Source: Cyanodermella asteris (Eukaryota; Ascomycota; Lecanoromycetes; Ostropales; Stictidaceae). Taken from it: a stretch of DNA of 64,000 nucleotides. The translations under genes and the position numbers were made by a program. The notes beneath the pieces were generated by a model, which was not told the origin of the DNA, did no database searches, and saw nothing but the letters and a program-made list of their open reading frames with translations. The stretch lies in assembly GCA_900618795.1 (NCBI GenBank), contig UYJD01000016.1, positions 637,024 through 701,023 of the forward strand. Reading direction: 5' to 3'. Shown here piece after piece: positions 11,752-22,609 of the stretch. The stretch's first letter is position 1. Each line of letters opens with the position of its first letter.

Positions 11752-13230
11752 TCACAACTTGTCCTCATTCGGGCAGTTCATAATGTCGTGTCCATCCTGC
11801 TCGCACAACGCACACCACTTGTCCTCGTCTGCAGACGGTTTTGGAAGAATGGGCGTTGACGGCTCCGGGGATGCAACTTTCTTGAGCTGAAGCGGTTGGA
11901 TCTGGTGCTCGGCGTCCTCTGCAGGAGCAGCTTGTGTCTCCGTTTTCTTGTCTGCTTCTCCATGCGAGCGTTCCGGGGACTTGGGACCAGAGATGCGCTT
12001 CGAGGTGCCCGTGCCGTTGGTGATGGATCTGCTCTTGCTGCGCACGCGTTCTCGTTCCCTCTCTTCCTTGGCCCGCTCGCCCTGCTCTCGCTCCCAACGC
12101 AGCTCGGCACGTAGTCTCTCCACTTCACCTCGCAAGAACTCGACCTCGCCCCTAGCTTCCGCCTCACCGCGCCTAGCGTCCTCGAGCCCCTCTTCCAGTT
12201 CCTGTACCACCTCTTCGAGCTGTCGCAGCTGCGCCGCCACCGTCTCGACGTCGCCCTGCTCGCCCATGAACGTACTCTTCTCGTGCGCCAGGGACTCGTT
12301 CACAATTTCCAGCTCCTGAATCTTTGATTCGTAGACCCGCTGCGTCTCTTCGCCCGCCAACTCCAACGCATCCAGCGTCTTGCGGAAATCGGCCCTGTGC
12401 CCGTCGAACTCTGCCGTCAACTGGTGTATCCGTTCGTTCTTCTCCTTGAGCATCCGCCGCAATTTTGAAACCTCGTCGCCGTGGTGCTCCTCGCCGTTTC
12501 GCGACGGCGCTCGAAACGTGTCCTTGTTCAGCGCCGCCTTGCTCGGTGTCTTCGTCACGCTCTTCCCCGGCGCTGGACTCGCAGTATACCTCGGCATCGT
12601 CACAATCCTAGTCTGTCCCCCAGCCTGTCCATTCGGTCCCCGTATCGTAGAACCTGCGGAACTGGGCGGCCGCGGCGGCGCCGGCATCTGCGTCTTCCGG
12701 ACCGGACTCTCCGGCCGTGGCAAACTCTGCCGTCCACCCCGCGGCATCGCCAGCGCCGGACTCGGCGCGCGGCCCAGCAAGCTCTTCCCAAAGTTCGGCG
12801 TCGGCATCGCAGGCGTCGGGCTTGTTTCCTGCGCATGCTGCATCCGGCCCAAATACCCGGGCGTCGTCGGCGTAGGCGGCACGCTGCCCGTGGACGGACT
12901 CGGCAGATCCTTCTTGACCGCACGCTGGACGGGCAGGAAGATTCCCGCTCCCGGGATGGAGGTTGAAAAGTAGAGTCGCCCATCCGCGTCGCCGCTGTTC
13001 TTCCCTCGACTTGCGTATTGTGGGGCGAGCTCTACGCCGACGAAGAAGCCTCGTTTCCCGGCTACTTCGCCGACGAAGCGCACCGTGCCTTCCATGCCGC
13101 CGGGCACTTCGACCGCATCGCCGATTTCGAAGTCCGTGTTTTGAGAAGTGGGCGTGTTGCCGGCGGACGAGGATTGTAGGGTGAGGTTGCGGATCGAGGG
13201 TCGATTTCGAGGAGTAGTGAGGGTTGCCAT
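11752..13230 (-). CDS. CAP-Gly microtubule plus-end protein (CLIP-170 family)
   Basis: This single-exon gene encodes 492 aa. A CAP-Gly domain occupies residues 36-105, with GTVRFVGEV, FFVGVEL and the GKNSGD signature that binds the EEY/F tail of tubulin or EB1. Residues 110-240 are Pro/Ser/Arg-rich and likely contact the microtubule lattice. A heptad-rich coiled coil follows from about 255 to 400. The protein ends in a CLIP-170-type zinc knuckle, C-x2-C-x4-H-x4-C (Cys473, Cys476, His481, Cys486). This architecture matches fungal CLIP-170 homologues (S. pombe Tip1, A. nidulans ClipA), which track growing plus ends and bind dynactin/LIS1 through the knuckle. The length fits the shorter fungal class. 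Confidence 0.9.
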   Translation of the reverse strand: MATLTTPRNRPSIRNLTLQSSSAGNTPTSQNTDFEIGDAVEVPGGMEGTVRFVGEVAGKRGFFVGVELAPQYASRGKNSGDADGRLYFSTSIPGAGIFLPVQRAVKKDLPSPSTGSVPPTPTTPGYLGRMQHAQETSPTPAMPTPNFGKSLLGRAPSPALAMPRGGRQSLPRPESPVRKTQMPAPPRPPSSAGSTIRGPNGQAGGQTRIVTMPRYTASPAPGKSVTKTPSKAALNKDTFRAPSRNGEEHHGDEVSKLRRMLKEKNERIHQLTAEFDGHRADFRKTLDALELAGEETQRVYESKIQELEIVNESLAHEKSTFMGEQGDVETVAAQLRQLEEVVQELEEGLEDARRGEAEARGEVEFLRGEVERLRAELRWEREQGERAKEERERERVRSKSRSITNGTGTSKRISGPKSPERSHGEADKKTETQAAPAEDAEHQIQPLQLKKVASPEPSTPILPKPSADEDKWCALCEQDGHDIMNCPNEDKL

Positions 13231-13855
13231 GGTTGTGCTTGTGATCGTGATCCACGTGCTGTGGGGAGGACGTTATATGCGCCAGCCGTGGGTATGAAAA
13301 GGGAGAAAGGGCGCAAGCGAACGCTGGGATAAAAGGTCGTGTGTGTTTGTCTGGTGTAGGACGGCGTGAAAGCAAGTGAAGATGGTTGGGCGCGGAGTCA
13401 GAAGTTGTGCTGCATTGTTGATCTCGAATGCCAGCTCAAATAATCGACGGCGCATCTCCGACAGGGGGGCTTGGCGCGCTTTATTTCCGCTGTCGAAAGC
13501 GTATCCAAACTCTTCACTCTCGCAGTCTTGAGACTCTCTACACTTGCAATGTTTGCGTTCGCTGTCTTCATGCGAGGAAAACACTGTCGTGCCTTTTGCC
13601 TGTTCCTTGAGCTTGCAGGATATCCAGACTTGCTTGAGAGAAGCTTGATCGGCAGGTCATGATATTGAGGCTACCAGACAAAATGACTGGGTTTTGATAT
13701 GGAAATAAATTTGATAAGCCAACCAACGCAACTCTAGGATATTGGCGGAAAAGTGGACCCTATATCTCATTCGACTAGCTATGCACCGATTGTTCTATCA
13801 ATGATGCACAGAGGTTCAAAGTCGCTGCTGAAAAGACCTTCTCAAGCGCGCCCCT

Positions 13856-15127
13856 TCATGCCGCTCGCTGCTCTGCTTCCTGCGTGCAGAGGCAGCATTA
13901 GTAGGTGGGTATGTCCGCCGCAGCAACTGAGCTACCGATGTGAATCAGTATGAAGGTTTGATTCTTACATCATCGTACTCTTCCATTCTCTTCATGACGC
14001 GTGGCACCTGCTTCTGTGCCCGTTCCAGCCTGGCAGCAAGTCGGTCTCGTTGCTTTTCAACATCTTCCGAGTAGGACCAGCTTTCACTTGTTTGCGGTGT
14101 GAAATCGCCGAGATCATCGACGACAATATCGGCGAGCGTGTTGACTTCCTCGAACAGCGCATTCCCAGACAACATACTGACCTTTGCGGCAGCTTCATGG
14201 TCAGCGAATCGCTCTTTCAACATGTCCTCAAGGCAGTGGGCCTTGAATTCGATACCTTCGCTAAGGCCCTTTGCCTCATACAGCTCCGCGGCGAGAGCGT
14301 CTCTCTGGTAACGCATGTCCTCGAAGCCGGTCTCAGCAGGCAATGCCTTGACCCTCTCGGCCTCTGATTGGCTCAGGCACATGCCCTTCTCTTCTTCGAC
14401 AGCATGGAGCCGCATCTCGGCACGTCCTGCTTGTTCCTTTGCTTCTTCAAATAATTCAAGGTAATGATCTCGCTGTTGCTTGAGAGCCTCAAGCTCACGC
14501 TTGTGCTCTGCGGCGTTGGACTCCTTCACCAGCTCGGCTTGGGCGGCGCACTCGGAGTCGCAACCGGTAATCGTCTCTCTGGAGCATTGCCTCGCTAGCT
14601 TCGGCCTCGAGATGGCGGTTCTTGTTTTCAAGAACTTTGATGCGCGAGGTATGTTGCTCGACTAAAGCTGTTGTGCAGTCCACTTTGGAGCGCAGCTCGA
14701 TGTTCTGGTCTTGGAGGGCCTTGTTGTGTAAAATAACATCCTGGATCGACTGAGAGTGACCGTCAAGAGCAACGCACATGCCCTCGTTTTCTTTTTCGGA
14801 GTTGTCAATCTGTGGGATTGACTTGGAAACAGTATTTCTCTCCTGCCCGAACACGGTCCTGGCTCTGTCACACTCGAGTCGTAGATCCCGGACAACGTCC
14901 TTGAGCGTAGCAGCGACGGATTGATCACCGTCAAGCTTGGCTAGGATCCTGTCCAGAATTTGGGAAGTGCGCTCATTTTCATGTTCGTCGACTTGCTGAA
15001 CAAGTGCTTCAGTCTGGATCGAAGCAATCTGGAGCGCGGCTGAGAGTTTGAATAGCGCGTCTTTGTCGATCTGGAGCATCGCGGCTGGAGGCACCTCCGC
15101 AATCGACTCGAGGGCGTTTGGGGCCAT
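13856..15127 (-). CDS. Coiled-coil protein of unknown function, with an apparent frame break
   Basis: I do not recognise this protein. From the start at 15127 the frame gives MAPNALESI and then continuous amphipathic helix rich in Glu, Gln, Arg and Leu. Around 14560-14580 the helix leaves this frame (its continuation becomes Arg-rich) and resumes as AAQAELVKES in the neighbouring frame, so one base appears to be missing. The second half is again coiled coil and ends KRMEEYDD. A GTAAGA donor (13968) and a CTACTAATG branch with CGCAG acceptor (to 13880) then add a last exon, 13856-13879, encoding EAEQRAA. Without the break the product would be about 390 aa. It lies 82 bp downstream of the DMAC1-like gene on the same strand. 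It may be a structural or cytoskeletal protein. Confidence 0.55.
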
Positions 15128-15209
15128 GATAGAGGTGATCGTGTTGTTGTAGGACGCAGGTCAACAAACATGAATGGGTCTCAATATTTATCATTGACCG
15201 GCAGCTTCG

Positions 15210-15622
15210 CTACATTAACAGCCGATAAACCCCGAGGCCGACAAGACTGGCCGCAGCAGTCGAAAGCGTGAATTGCCGACCTCGGAAAGTGAACCTGGAG
15301 CCGCTCTGGAGAATAGTCTGCCTTTGAGCTTGTAGTTGTCGTGAGCCCACAGTCTGAAGGTATGCTCCCAGCCCGGTGAAGGCCGCAGCTCCTGGTCCGC
15401 TGTCAGTACAGTCCTTGTTGTGATGACCAAGAAAGATGCAACTACAGTAAGAGCTTGCTGATATCCCTGTGGGCAGATCGATGCTCAAGTGCATTTGGAC
15501 TTACCGGTTATCCTGCACGTAAGACAGTCATCCTCGTTTCTTTGCCGAGTTTGGGCGGTTTCATTTACATCCTCAGCCTGTGTCTTGCCATCGCCAAATA
15601 TCTTAGTCAGGCGGGACAGCAT
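15210..15622 (-). CDS. DMAC1/Dmo2-like mitochondrial protein (DUF4536)
   Basis: This gene encodes a 99-aa protein of the distal membrane-arm assembly 1-like family (PF15055, DUF4536). Animal DMAC1 helps assemble the membrane arm of respiratory complex I. Exon 1 is 15505-15622 (start MLSRLTKIFG) and exon 2 is 15210-15391. The 113-bp intron has GTAAGT and CCAG borders and closes in phase. The spliced product carries the family signature DDCLTCRITGA followed by a hydrophobic segment, AAFTGLGAYL. A second hydrophobic segment, SLVGLGVYRLL, ends the protein. The cysteine motif is cut by the intron just before its final Gly, so the gene is easily missed. The family call is good; the complex I role is inferred. 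Confidence 0.75.
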
Positions 15623-16100
15623 GTTGAGAGACTCCTGCATCAAGCTCTAGCTGTCCGTTGCCTGCTCCTGGTGAAATTTGAGCTGGCCTTCACAGCATGA
15701 AGTCGATGTGTGGTCCGAGCGCCAATTTTAGCGCCACAACTTGCGACCCCGAGGACCTCATCTGCACTTGTCTCACTCCTTCCAACGCGCAATCACGAGC
15801 ACTCGCATGGATCATATGTATTTATACGAGCGCATAGGCGAGGGCATTGTCTGATGAACATTAGAGTCTAACGAAAGTGTCAGGACGACACGCTATTTGA
15901 GGCCTCAATCGATGGAATAAGTTGCTTGCCCCGTCCCATGGCTTGCCTGGAAGGACAAACTTAAATACTTGTGCTTGCAGGCAAATAAATACACGTTCCC
16001 GGTGCCAACTCATGTGAGACCCTAGGAAGTCTTCCAACTCCAATTGAGCAGAGATACCCAGCGACGGGACATCTCAGTAGCGACCATGAGACGTCTCGAG

Positions 16101-17900
16101 CTACGCAGTCATCGTCAGATATCTGACAGATCCGTCCCTCTCCGGCAATGCCGCCAACTTGGCCCTCACAATCTTGTGCATTGCATTCCTTGGAACCTCA
16201 TCCACGAAAACCACGCCTCCTGTGGGAATCTTGTGACTCGCCATCCTCTTTGCGATCCAGTCCACAACCTCCTGCGCCGAGACTGCGCGCGCTCCCTGTC
16301 TCCTGACCACATATGCCAAAGCCTCACAGTCCATCTCGTTGTCGCGTGCAGTCGTTGATACGACAGCAGCGTCTTCGACTCCTTCGAGGCGCATGATCTC
16401 GGACTCAACTTCTACAGGACTCACTTCCTCGTACCTGACTTTGAAAACTTCTTTGAAGCGGCCAGTGATAGCCAGGTAACCTGTCTTGGGATCAAGGAAG
16501 CCTTTGTCGCCCGTGCGGAACCAGGAACCACTACCGTCAGTGCCAGCAAGGAATGAGGCTGCGGTTGCGGCTGGATTCTTGTGGTATCCGCTGAAAATGT
16601 AGGGTGAACGGACGCAAATTTCACCTTGGACCCCCACTGGTACATCTTCCAGTGTTTCGATGTCAATGATCCTGGAGCTACATTAGCGAGAAGTGGTTTC
16701 CTTACGTCTCGGCTGAGCTCACTTGACTTCGACATTTGGGCAAGTCGGTCCGATACACGGGTATTGTACCTGAAGCTGCCCCATCGCGCCGGCGATAGCG
16801 CTGCATTCCGTGGACGCATACCCATCTGCCAAGATGGCGCCATCAGGTAGGAATGATCTGAAACTCTCGACGGTGTCGGCTCGGGAGCGCGATCCAACCG
16901 ACATCGCGAGCCTTGTGTACTCAAGAACGCTGGGTGGTCTTCGGCCAGCTTGTATAATGGCCACGATCTGGTCCATGTTGCGCGGTGACAGGACCGCGTA
17001 ATTTACCTTGAAGTGATGCATCTTGTCAAGAAACTCGATCGGGTCTGTAGTGTTGGACAGGTAGAGTATGCTGCCGCCACCGATCGCACGTTGGTAGAAA
17101 TGTATACCGCTGGGATGGAATGTCTGGATTACGTTCAAGCAGATCGTTTTAGTGGTGAATCCCGGCATGGTCTTCACCAGTTCGAGTCGCCTCACACAAA
17201 CTGCATGACTCACATTGGCTGCCTTTGGAGGACCTGTCGTGCCGCTGGTAAAGGAGCGATATGCAATCACAGTTTCCGGGTCCTGGACATTCGCGGGCAG
17301 TCGCCACGAGCTCTCAGATGTCAGCAAGAGACTACTGAAAGTACGATATGGGCCCTCATATGACGCAAGCCCGGGGGGATCGAATATCAAAAGCCGTGAG
17401 TCGTCCTGTCCAAGCTCCTTCAGTGTCGCCAAAGCCAAGTCGATGCGATCGGGAGTGACAATGAGCCACTTGCATTCTGCAGTCGTCAAGCAAGTCACCA
17501 GGTCGGCTTGGCCAATAGGGATGGGAATCGGTACAAAAATCCCCCCCGCAGCAATGACACCGTTTCCCAAAGCATGGAACTTGAATAGTCAGACGTTGAT
17601 GCCAGCCTGCAGGACAAGATAATAGGCCTAACTCACGTAGATGTCGGTTTCAGAAATCATGCCGATGGCGTCTCCGTCGGAAAGCCCGAGGCTGCGAAGA
17701 CCTACAGCCGTCCGCTTCATGACAGATGCATGTTCGCGCCATGACAAGGACCGCTCTGGTTTGTCCCCATCAATGACGAGCTGTAGAGCGGGACGGTATT
17801 AGCGGAAGCCTCGTGAAAGCAGGCAACATTCGACTCGTACGGGCAGATCTTTGTCATCAGGTGCATCGTTGAGATACCAAGAAGTCAAGTCAGTGGCCAT
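16101..17900 (-). CDS. Acyl-adenylate-forming enzyme (4-coumarate-CoA ligase-like)
   Basis: This is a stand-alone AMP-binding (ANL superfamily) enzyme expected to activate a carboxylic acid with ATP and usually pass it to CoA. Four exons are proposed: 17841-17900, 17637-17780, 16723-17579 and 16101-16671. All phases close to give 543 aa. The phosphate loop is TSGTTGPPKA, the adenine-binding motif is DGYASTE, the ribose motif is TGD in WFRTGDKG, and the hinge follows as TGRFKEVFK. The C-terminal catalytic lysine lies in HKIVR, where GKILR is more common. No carrier or condensation domain follows. There is no obvious C-terminal peroxisomal signal. The substrate is unknown. The start at 17900 (MATDLTSW) is tentative, since an open frame continues upstream in another phase. 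Confidence 0.85.
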
Positions 17901-19036
17901 GATTGCCAAACTCAGGAAGATGGCGACCAAGCTCGAGCTGTAAGGAGGCGAAGTCAGAATAAGGAGAGAACAATGGTGGTCGGAGAGGCCAGCCTGACAA
18001 GTCAGATGCAGTGAATTTTATACACTCGTAGACATCCGGTGGCAGAACGCGTCCTTTTGTGTCACGGTTGCTGAGTTGCCAGATCGGACTCCGGTGGCGT
18101 GGCACGCCAGTTGCAGTTGTCTTAGTTGGCAGCTATGACTTCTGGGCGTGCATTGCTGCGCCTTCTGCCGAGCACCACGATGCCCATAATCCAGTACATA
18201 TCTACTATATTACGAAGCTGCGCCCAGGGCAACAAGGGATGGCCTCCCGAATTCAACGGCCATTCGTCATCTTGATGAGCATCATCTCGCGATCCAGGCG
18301 CTCGCAATGCCGGTCAGAGTTTTGACGCCTTCCGGACCGAGCGTGTACATACTCTACATGGAGGAGATCATGGCTCTGTGAGGGGTCGAAGCATCGTGAC
18401 CGTTATGATCTCCACCGAAATGCGGATCGAAGCCTAGTTAGGGGTTCAACCATGACTAGGGGTGTGCGAGGTTCGACTTACTCCACATTAGGACCTTAGC
18501 GTTATGCGGGTTGCCGCCCCGTCACACAATGAGATGTTACGCCCAAGGCGGATGGGTAAAAGTCACGGCTCACGTGCGGGTGATAGCATCTTCAGACATC
18601 CTTGCGCCCTTGCTGATTCCGCTAGCACGAGCCGACATGGCAGACCACAGTCAGCGCAATTGTCATGGCGTAGCATGGTCCTCACCGCTGTGTTTCAGTC
18701 TTGCGTTGCCATGCAGTCGAAACGTTGTTTGCGAGCGTCTTCTTTCCCGACGGGAATCACGTTGCGCCACATGCAGTAATGTGTCTATGCCGCCATGAGC
18801 CGATTTAGCAAGATCTTGCCCTGGGTCTCTGACTTTCAGCAGATTCCTGACAGGCTATCACACGTGGCGGGCACTACTTATATGACCCGAAGATGATACC
18901 TGCTTGGCTAAGAACTACGGTGAAGTGGCCTGACAGCACTCATCTCGACGTTGGGCGGCATTCCGCCTCGTCTTCACATTCGCCGCCTTGTTCACATCCT
19001 CCATCATCTCCATCGCTGGCCCCCTCTTCGTCGTCG
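17901..19036. other. Intergenic region, no gene seen
   Basis: This region lies upstream of the adenylating enzyme and downstream of the F-box gene. Its open frames are under 110 codons and have no recognisable motif. A TTCAACC/TTCGAC pair near 18440-18475 is not supported by a tRNA fold. Confidence 0.5.
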
Positions 19037-20513
19037 TCACTTCCCTCGCTCCCCTGTATCCCCGGTTTCCTCATCCCTGGTCTCTGCATATTGACCTTCA
19101 TGCGAGAGGTATACATCGACCAGCGTGTCTGTGCAAATGTTCCAGATGCGGCGTCGATTGGTCAATCCGGGAAATTCAGATTCTGCCGTTCGAAAGCCCC
19201 CGAGTTCCTCCCTAGCTTTTTCTAAATGCCGCAAGTCATCTTCTAACGCCACGGGTGGCTCAATACTAGCTGCACACGCCCTCTCATTTGCAAGGTACAG
19301 GTCCAGATTTCGGGCGCTGAATGAATCGATCTTCTCGTATTGTTCTTTGGTGGCCCAGGGGTGCGCATCACAGCTAGGTTCTTCGACGACTGCGGGACCA
19401 TTCTCTTGTGTCTCTTCCTCCACACGCGCCAGGAAACTTGCGAGCTGAAGAGTAGAGCTAGACTGCGGAATCTCCTTCAGCTCCCAAAGCCAGGGCATGA
19501 ACTTGTGCACCCGAGACAGCCACCATTGTTTTGAGAGATCGATTCCGATATCGTAGGCCACTAGCAGATTGTGTAGTTCGGTGAATGAAAGATCATCTAT
19601 CACCTGCAAAAGAAGCTCAGCGGGCAAGCGAGCGAGGCTGCTCGTCGCTGTAGATACTGCTTCCGAGCATGTCGTCGCGGATGGTGTAGCAACCGACAAG
19701 CTGTCGAGGTGCCTCCTCACCTCGGGTATTCGAACAGGATCTAACAGGAAGGGTATTGCAGATTCGGGGTAATCCGGCTCCTACTCGCGCATTAATCTTG
19801 CAGAGATAATAAGCCACTCCTTGACGTTCGTTGTCGTTTCGCACTTTGGAACTCACCTGCTCATTGCACCAAGTGTTCAACTCGCGATAATTGAAGCCCA
19901 ACTGACGAAACCGATTTCCAGGATCGCTTTCGTAGCATTCGACCATTGCATGGTAAAGAGCATCGTGGTCCAGCCAAGGGCCCACACTGAGGTATCCAAG
20001 CTCCTCACTGTGGGCTGCCCTTTGGCGAAATCGGACAGCTTCAGCCAGAATATGATAACATGAGTAGTGAAAAGGTAGGACCATCGCTTTAATGCCCTCT
20101 ACCTCCTCCATGTAGCAGTAGCCTTGTGTACCTCTGGAAAACTGGTCGACATCACTTATCCAAGCATGGTTGTGTGGAGTGGCATTCATGTTGCCGTAAA
20201 TGGGGTCGCCTCCAGAGCCAGTCAGGAAAGCATGCTCTTTGTCATCTTTGAATGTAGATCAGAATCAACTCGTGCTGCGCATGTTGGTGATTCAACACAT
20301 ACACTTCCCGTCGAAATCGTTCCGTCCAATGGCCTGGTACTGCTCAATCCAGTCAAAGCGCGCGCGGTTCCGCTTCACGAACTCCTGCTCGATGCGGCCG
20401 TGCTCGTCAACCTCGTACTTGTCCCTGTCCTCGTCCCAAACCCATTTGTGCGTTATGTTCTCGAGAATGAAACAGGCACCACAGATGCCACAGTATGGCG
20501 TCCAATATCCCAT
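19037..20513 (-). CDS. F-box protein with cysteine-rich N-terminus
   Basis: This is a predicted substrate adaptor of an SCF ubiquitin ligase. Three exons are proposed: 20303-20513, 19857-20245 and 19037-19780. The introns are 57 and 76 bp (donors GTATGT and GTGAGT), the phases close, and the product is 447 aa. The start MGYWTPYCGICG opens a Cys-rich segment (CGICGACF) common at the start of large fungal F-box families. The F-box follows in exon 3, about residues 223-260 (LARLPAELLLQVIDDL). The C-terminal third contains a Trp-rich segment (WWLSRVHKFMPWLWEL) typical of these proteins. The second intron hides a stop 3 nt before the acceptor, which fixes the splice choice. The target is unknown. 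Confidence 0.8.
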
Positions 20514-21199
20514 TGTCTCTGCGAGGCTTCCCACGAAATCTGTTGCATGACTAGCTGCGTGGGAGATGCAACGGTTCCAAGTATACATGCGTGCGAGACA
20601 ATCCGGGCGAGCCACGGATCTATTTCATTGTGGTTCTCCTGCCAGTGCCGTGCCTGCTTGGCTTAGGCAGATATGGCTCAGCGGCAATCCATAGTAGAAG
20701 CTAATTTCTCGCCCTGAAAAGTAGCACGGCAGTAACACCGTCAGCTGGGTGAGGCTGAGAGTGTCAGTGAATTACTCAAACACGATCTCGAACAAGGTGG
20801 GGCCTGAGCTAGATTCCAGGGTGGGTCGGTGGTTTGCGCAAAGACCGTGCGAAGGGCGGCTCGTGCCGCACTCATGCTTCTCGCAGTCTCCTTGGTTTGA
20901 GTTCGTCATTCCGTTAATCCGGTCGTTTGACTCCTACACTCCTTTAACGAAGGATGGCCGCGCGCAATGAATATACTAAAGCCTATGAGCACCAGGTGCC
21001 GTCTGAAACAAATTAATCAAGTATGTTTTCTATATCATTCCGAGCATCAAGTTCGTCAAGTTCAAATCATGCATCATGTCTCATGCCCAAGAAGCGCAAG
21101 AAAAAACAGTCTCTCCATCATCTTTCCCGATTTCACTCCTCAATGCCGTCCACCAACGCTGAATATTCCAACTATCCCCGGGCACACACCCTGCTCTTC
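20514..21199. other. Intergenic region, no gene seen
   Basis: This is the presumed promoter of the F-box gene plus the 3' side of the small membrane protein gene. I see no motif-bearing frame. Confidence 0.5.
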
Positions 21200-21754
21200 T
21201 CACCCAACGACAGATTTTTCCTCCACAACCGATAAGGCTGGCTTAGCCTTCTTCTCCCTCCCCTGCCCACTGAGCACCCTAACGCCCTTACGAAACCCAC
21301 TCCCGACCCCCTTCGTCCCCCTCCCCGTCCTCTCCTTCCTGACCTCCTTCGACCTCGTCAAGCTACTCGCGCTCCTCCCCGTATCCGACCTCCGCAACGC
21401 CGCCAAGCCCGCCAGACTCGCATTCTGACTAGGCAGCGGCCTCTGCTCGCGGCCCTTGGCGTTCGAAGCACGCTTCTTGTTGCCGTTACCGGCCACGAGC
21501 GCTCTGAGAGGTTCCGGGCGCGCGAGCTCGTCGGCGCCCATGACGTTCTGGAGCCACTTTTCGTAGTCCCAGGCTTTGGGGTCGGCGATGCCCGATTCGG
21601 CTTCGGCGGCGCGTTGGGCTTTGACGGAGCGGGCATAGACGGCGCGGCGGCGGAGGTAGACGATCGTGCCGATTAGGGCGAAGGCGACGAACATGCTGGG
21701 GAGGGTTATGGAGACGATGAGGACGGCGGTGTTGGGATCCACGCCGTAATCCAT
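21200..21754 (-). CDS. Small single-pass membrane protein, unknown function
   Basis: This single-exon gene encodes 184 aa that I do not recognise. A short luminal or extracellular N-terminus (MDYGVDPNT) precedes one transmembrane segment at about residues 10-33 (AVLIVSITLP, then FALIGTIVYL). RRRAVYAR follows at once, so the positive-inside rule puts the long C-terminus in the cytosol. A conserved-looking patch, DPKAWDYEKWLQNVMG, lies at 58-73. The remaining 100 residues are basic, Ser/Gly/Arg-rich and probably disordered. Codon use and the clean frame support a real gene, but nothing in the sequence names a function. Confidence 0.6.
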   Translation of the reverse strand: MDYGVDPNTAVLIVSITLPSMFVAFALIGTIVYLRRRAVYARSVKAQRAAEAESGIADPKAWDYEKWLQNVMGADELARPEPLRALVAGNGNKKRASNAKGREQRPLPSQNASLAGLAALRRSDTGRSASSLTRSKEVRKERTGRGTKGVGSGFRKGVRVLSGQGREKKAKPALSVVEEKSVVG

Positions 21755-22609
21755 GTTGGAGGCAGGGGATGGATGTGGGTTGGTTCAGATGATGGGAATA
21801 TCGATGATATTGGTTATATTAGATGCGATGGCCTGATTGCCGGAGTGGCGGGTGTTGAGAGGGACAAGAACTGCGATACGCCGATTGACTGGGGATGGGG
21901 ATTTTTAGATCTTCGAGAATGTGCTGGTCTGGTGGAGCTTCGATGCCCTCTTAGTCGTATACGAATCGTTAACGAGAGTTTTCGCGCTCTGGAGTCAATT
22001 GCGAAGTCGAGTGTGGTAATTCGTGTGAGAGCCAAATGTTCAGCAGTGAGAGCTGGATTGTTGGATATCTCTGCTCTGGCGCCTTGTTCTTATTTCTCGA
22101 TCATGCAAGGAACGGCCTTATGCTCATGTGCTGGGCCGCTCAGGCTTTATCAGGACCAAGGGCCAGGCCGTTTCCAGCCAGGCTCACTGAAGCCGCTGCC
22201 GGGGAAAGCCGTGCGGTGGCCAGTAACAGAGAGGAACCGACCTCCTTCAGCGCAACTTTCCCCTGGCGCTAGCCACTGAGTCGACCAATTGTGGCGGGAG
22301 TGCTCAAGGTCATTTCCCGAACGAGACATGCATATCTGCGTCGTGTGGTGCTTCGAGAAGGCGAGAACGGGACCGGGCATTATCGAATCAGGACTTTGAG
22401 ATTCTAACTGAGATGTTGAGTCAACTGTTGATGGTGCCATAAATTTTTTAATCTAGTCTTCAAAAGATTGAGCAAGGTCTTGTATTTTCGCGTTGATATT
22501 CATTTCATTATCGTGTCATCAGTATATCGCGTGTCTTTGCGACGTCGCAACGGTAGATCCAGTGAAGCGCCTCAACGCACGACTCATAATCCAGCAAAGC
22601 CACAGATCA
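21755..22609. other. Intergenic region, no gene seen
   Basis: This is the likely promoter of the small membrane protein gene and the 3' flank of the next F-box gene. An AT-rich stretch lies near 22440-22500. No motif-bearing frame was found. Confidence 0.5.

Noticed and set aside
18430-18490. tRNA-like B-box (TTCAACC/TTCGAC)
   Set aside because: No matching A-box, anticodon stem or acceptor stem could be found around it. No other tRNA candidate was recognised in the window.
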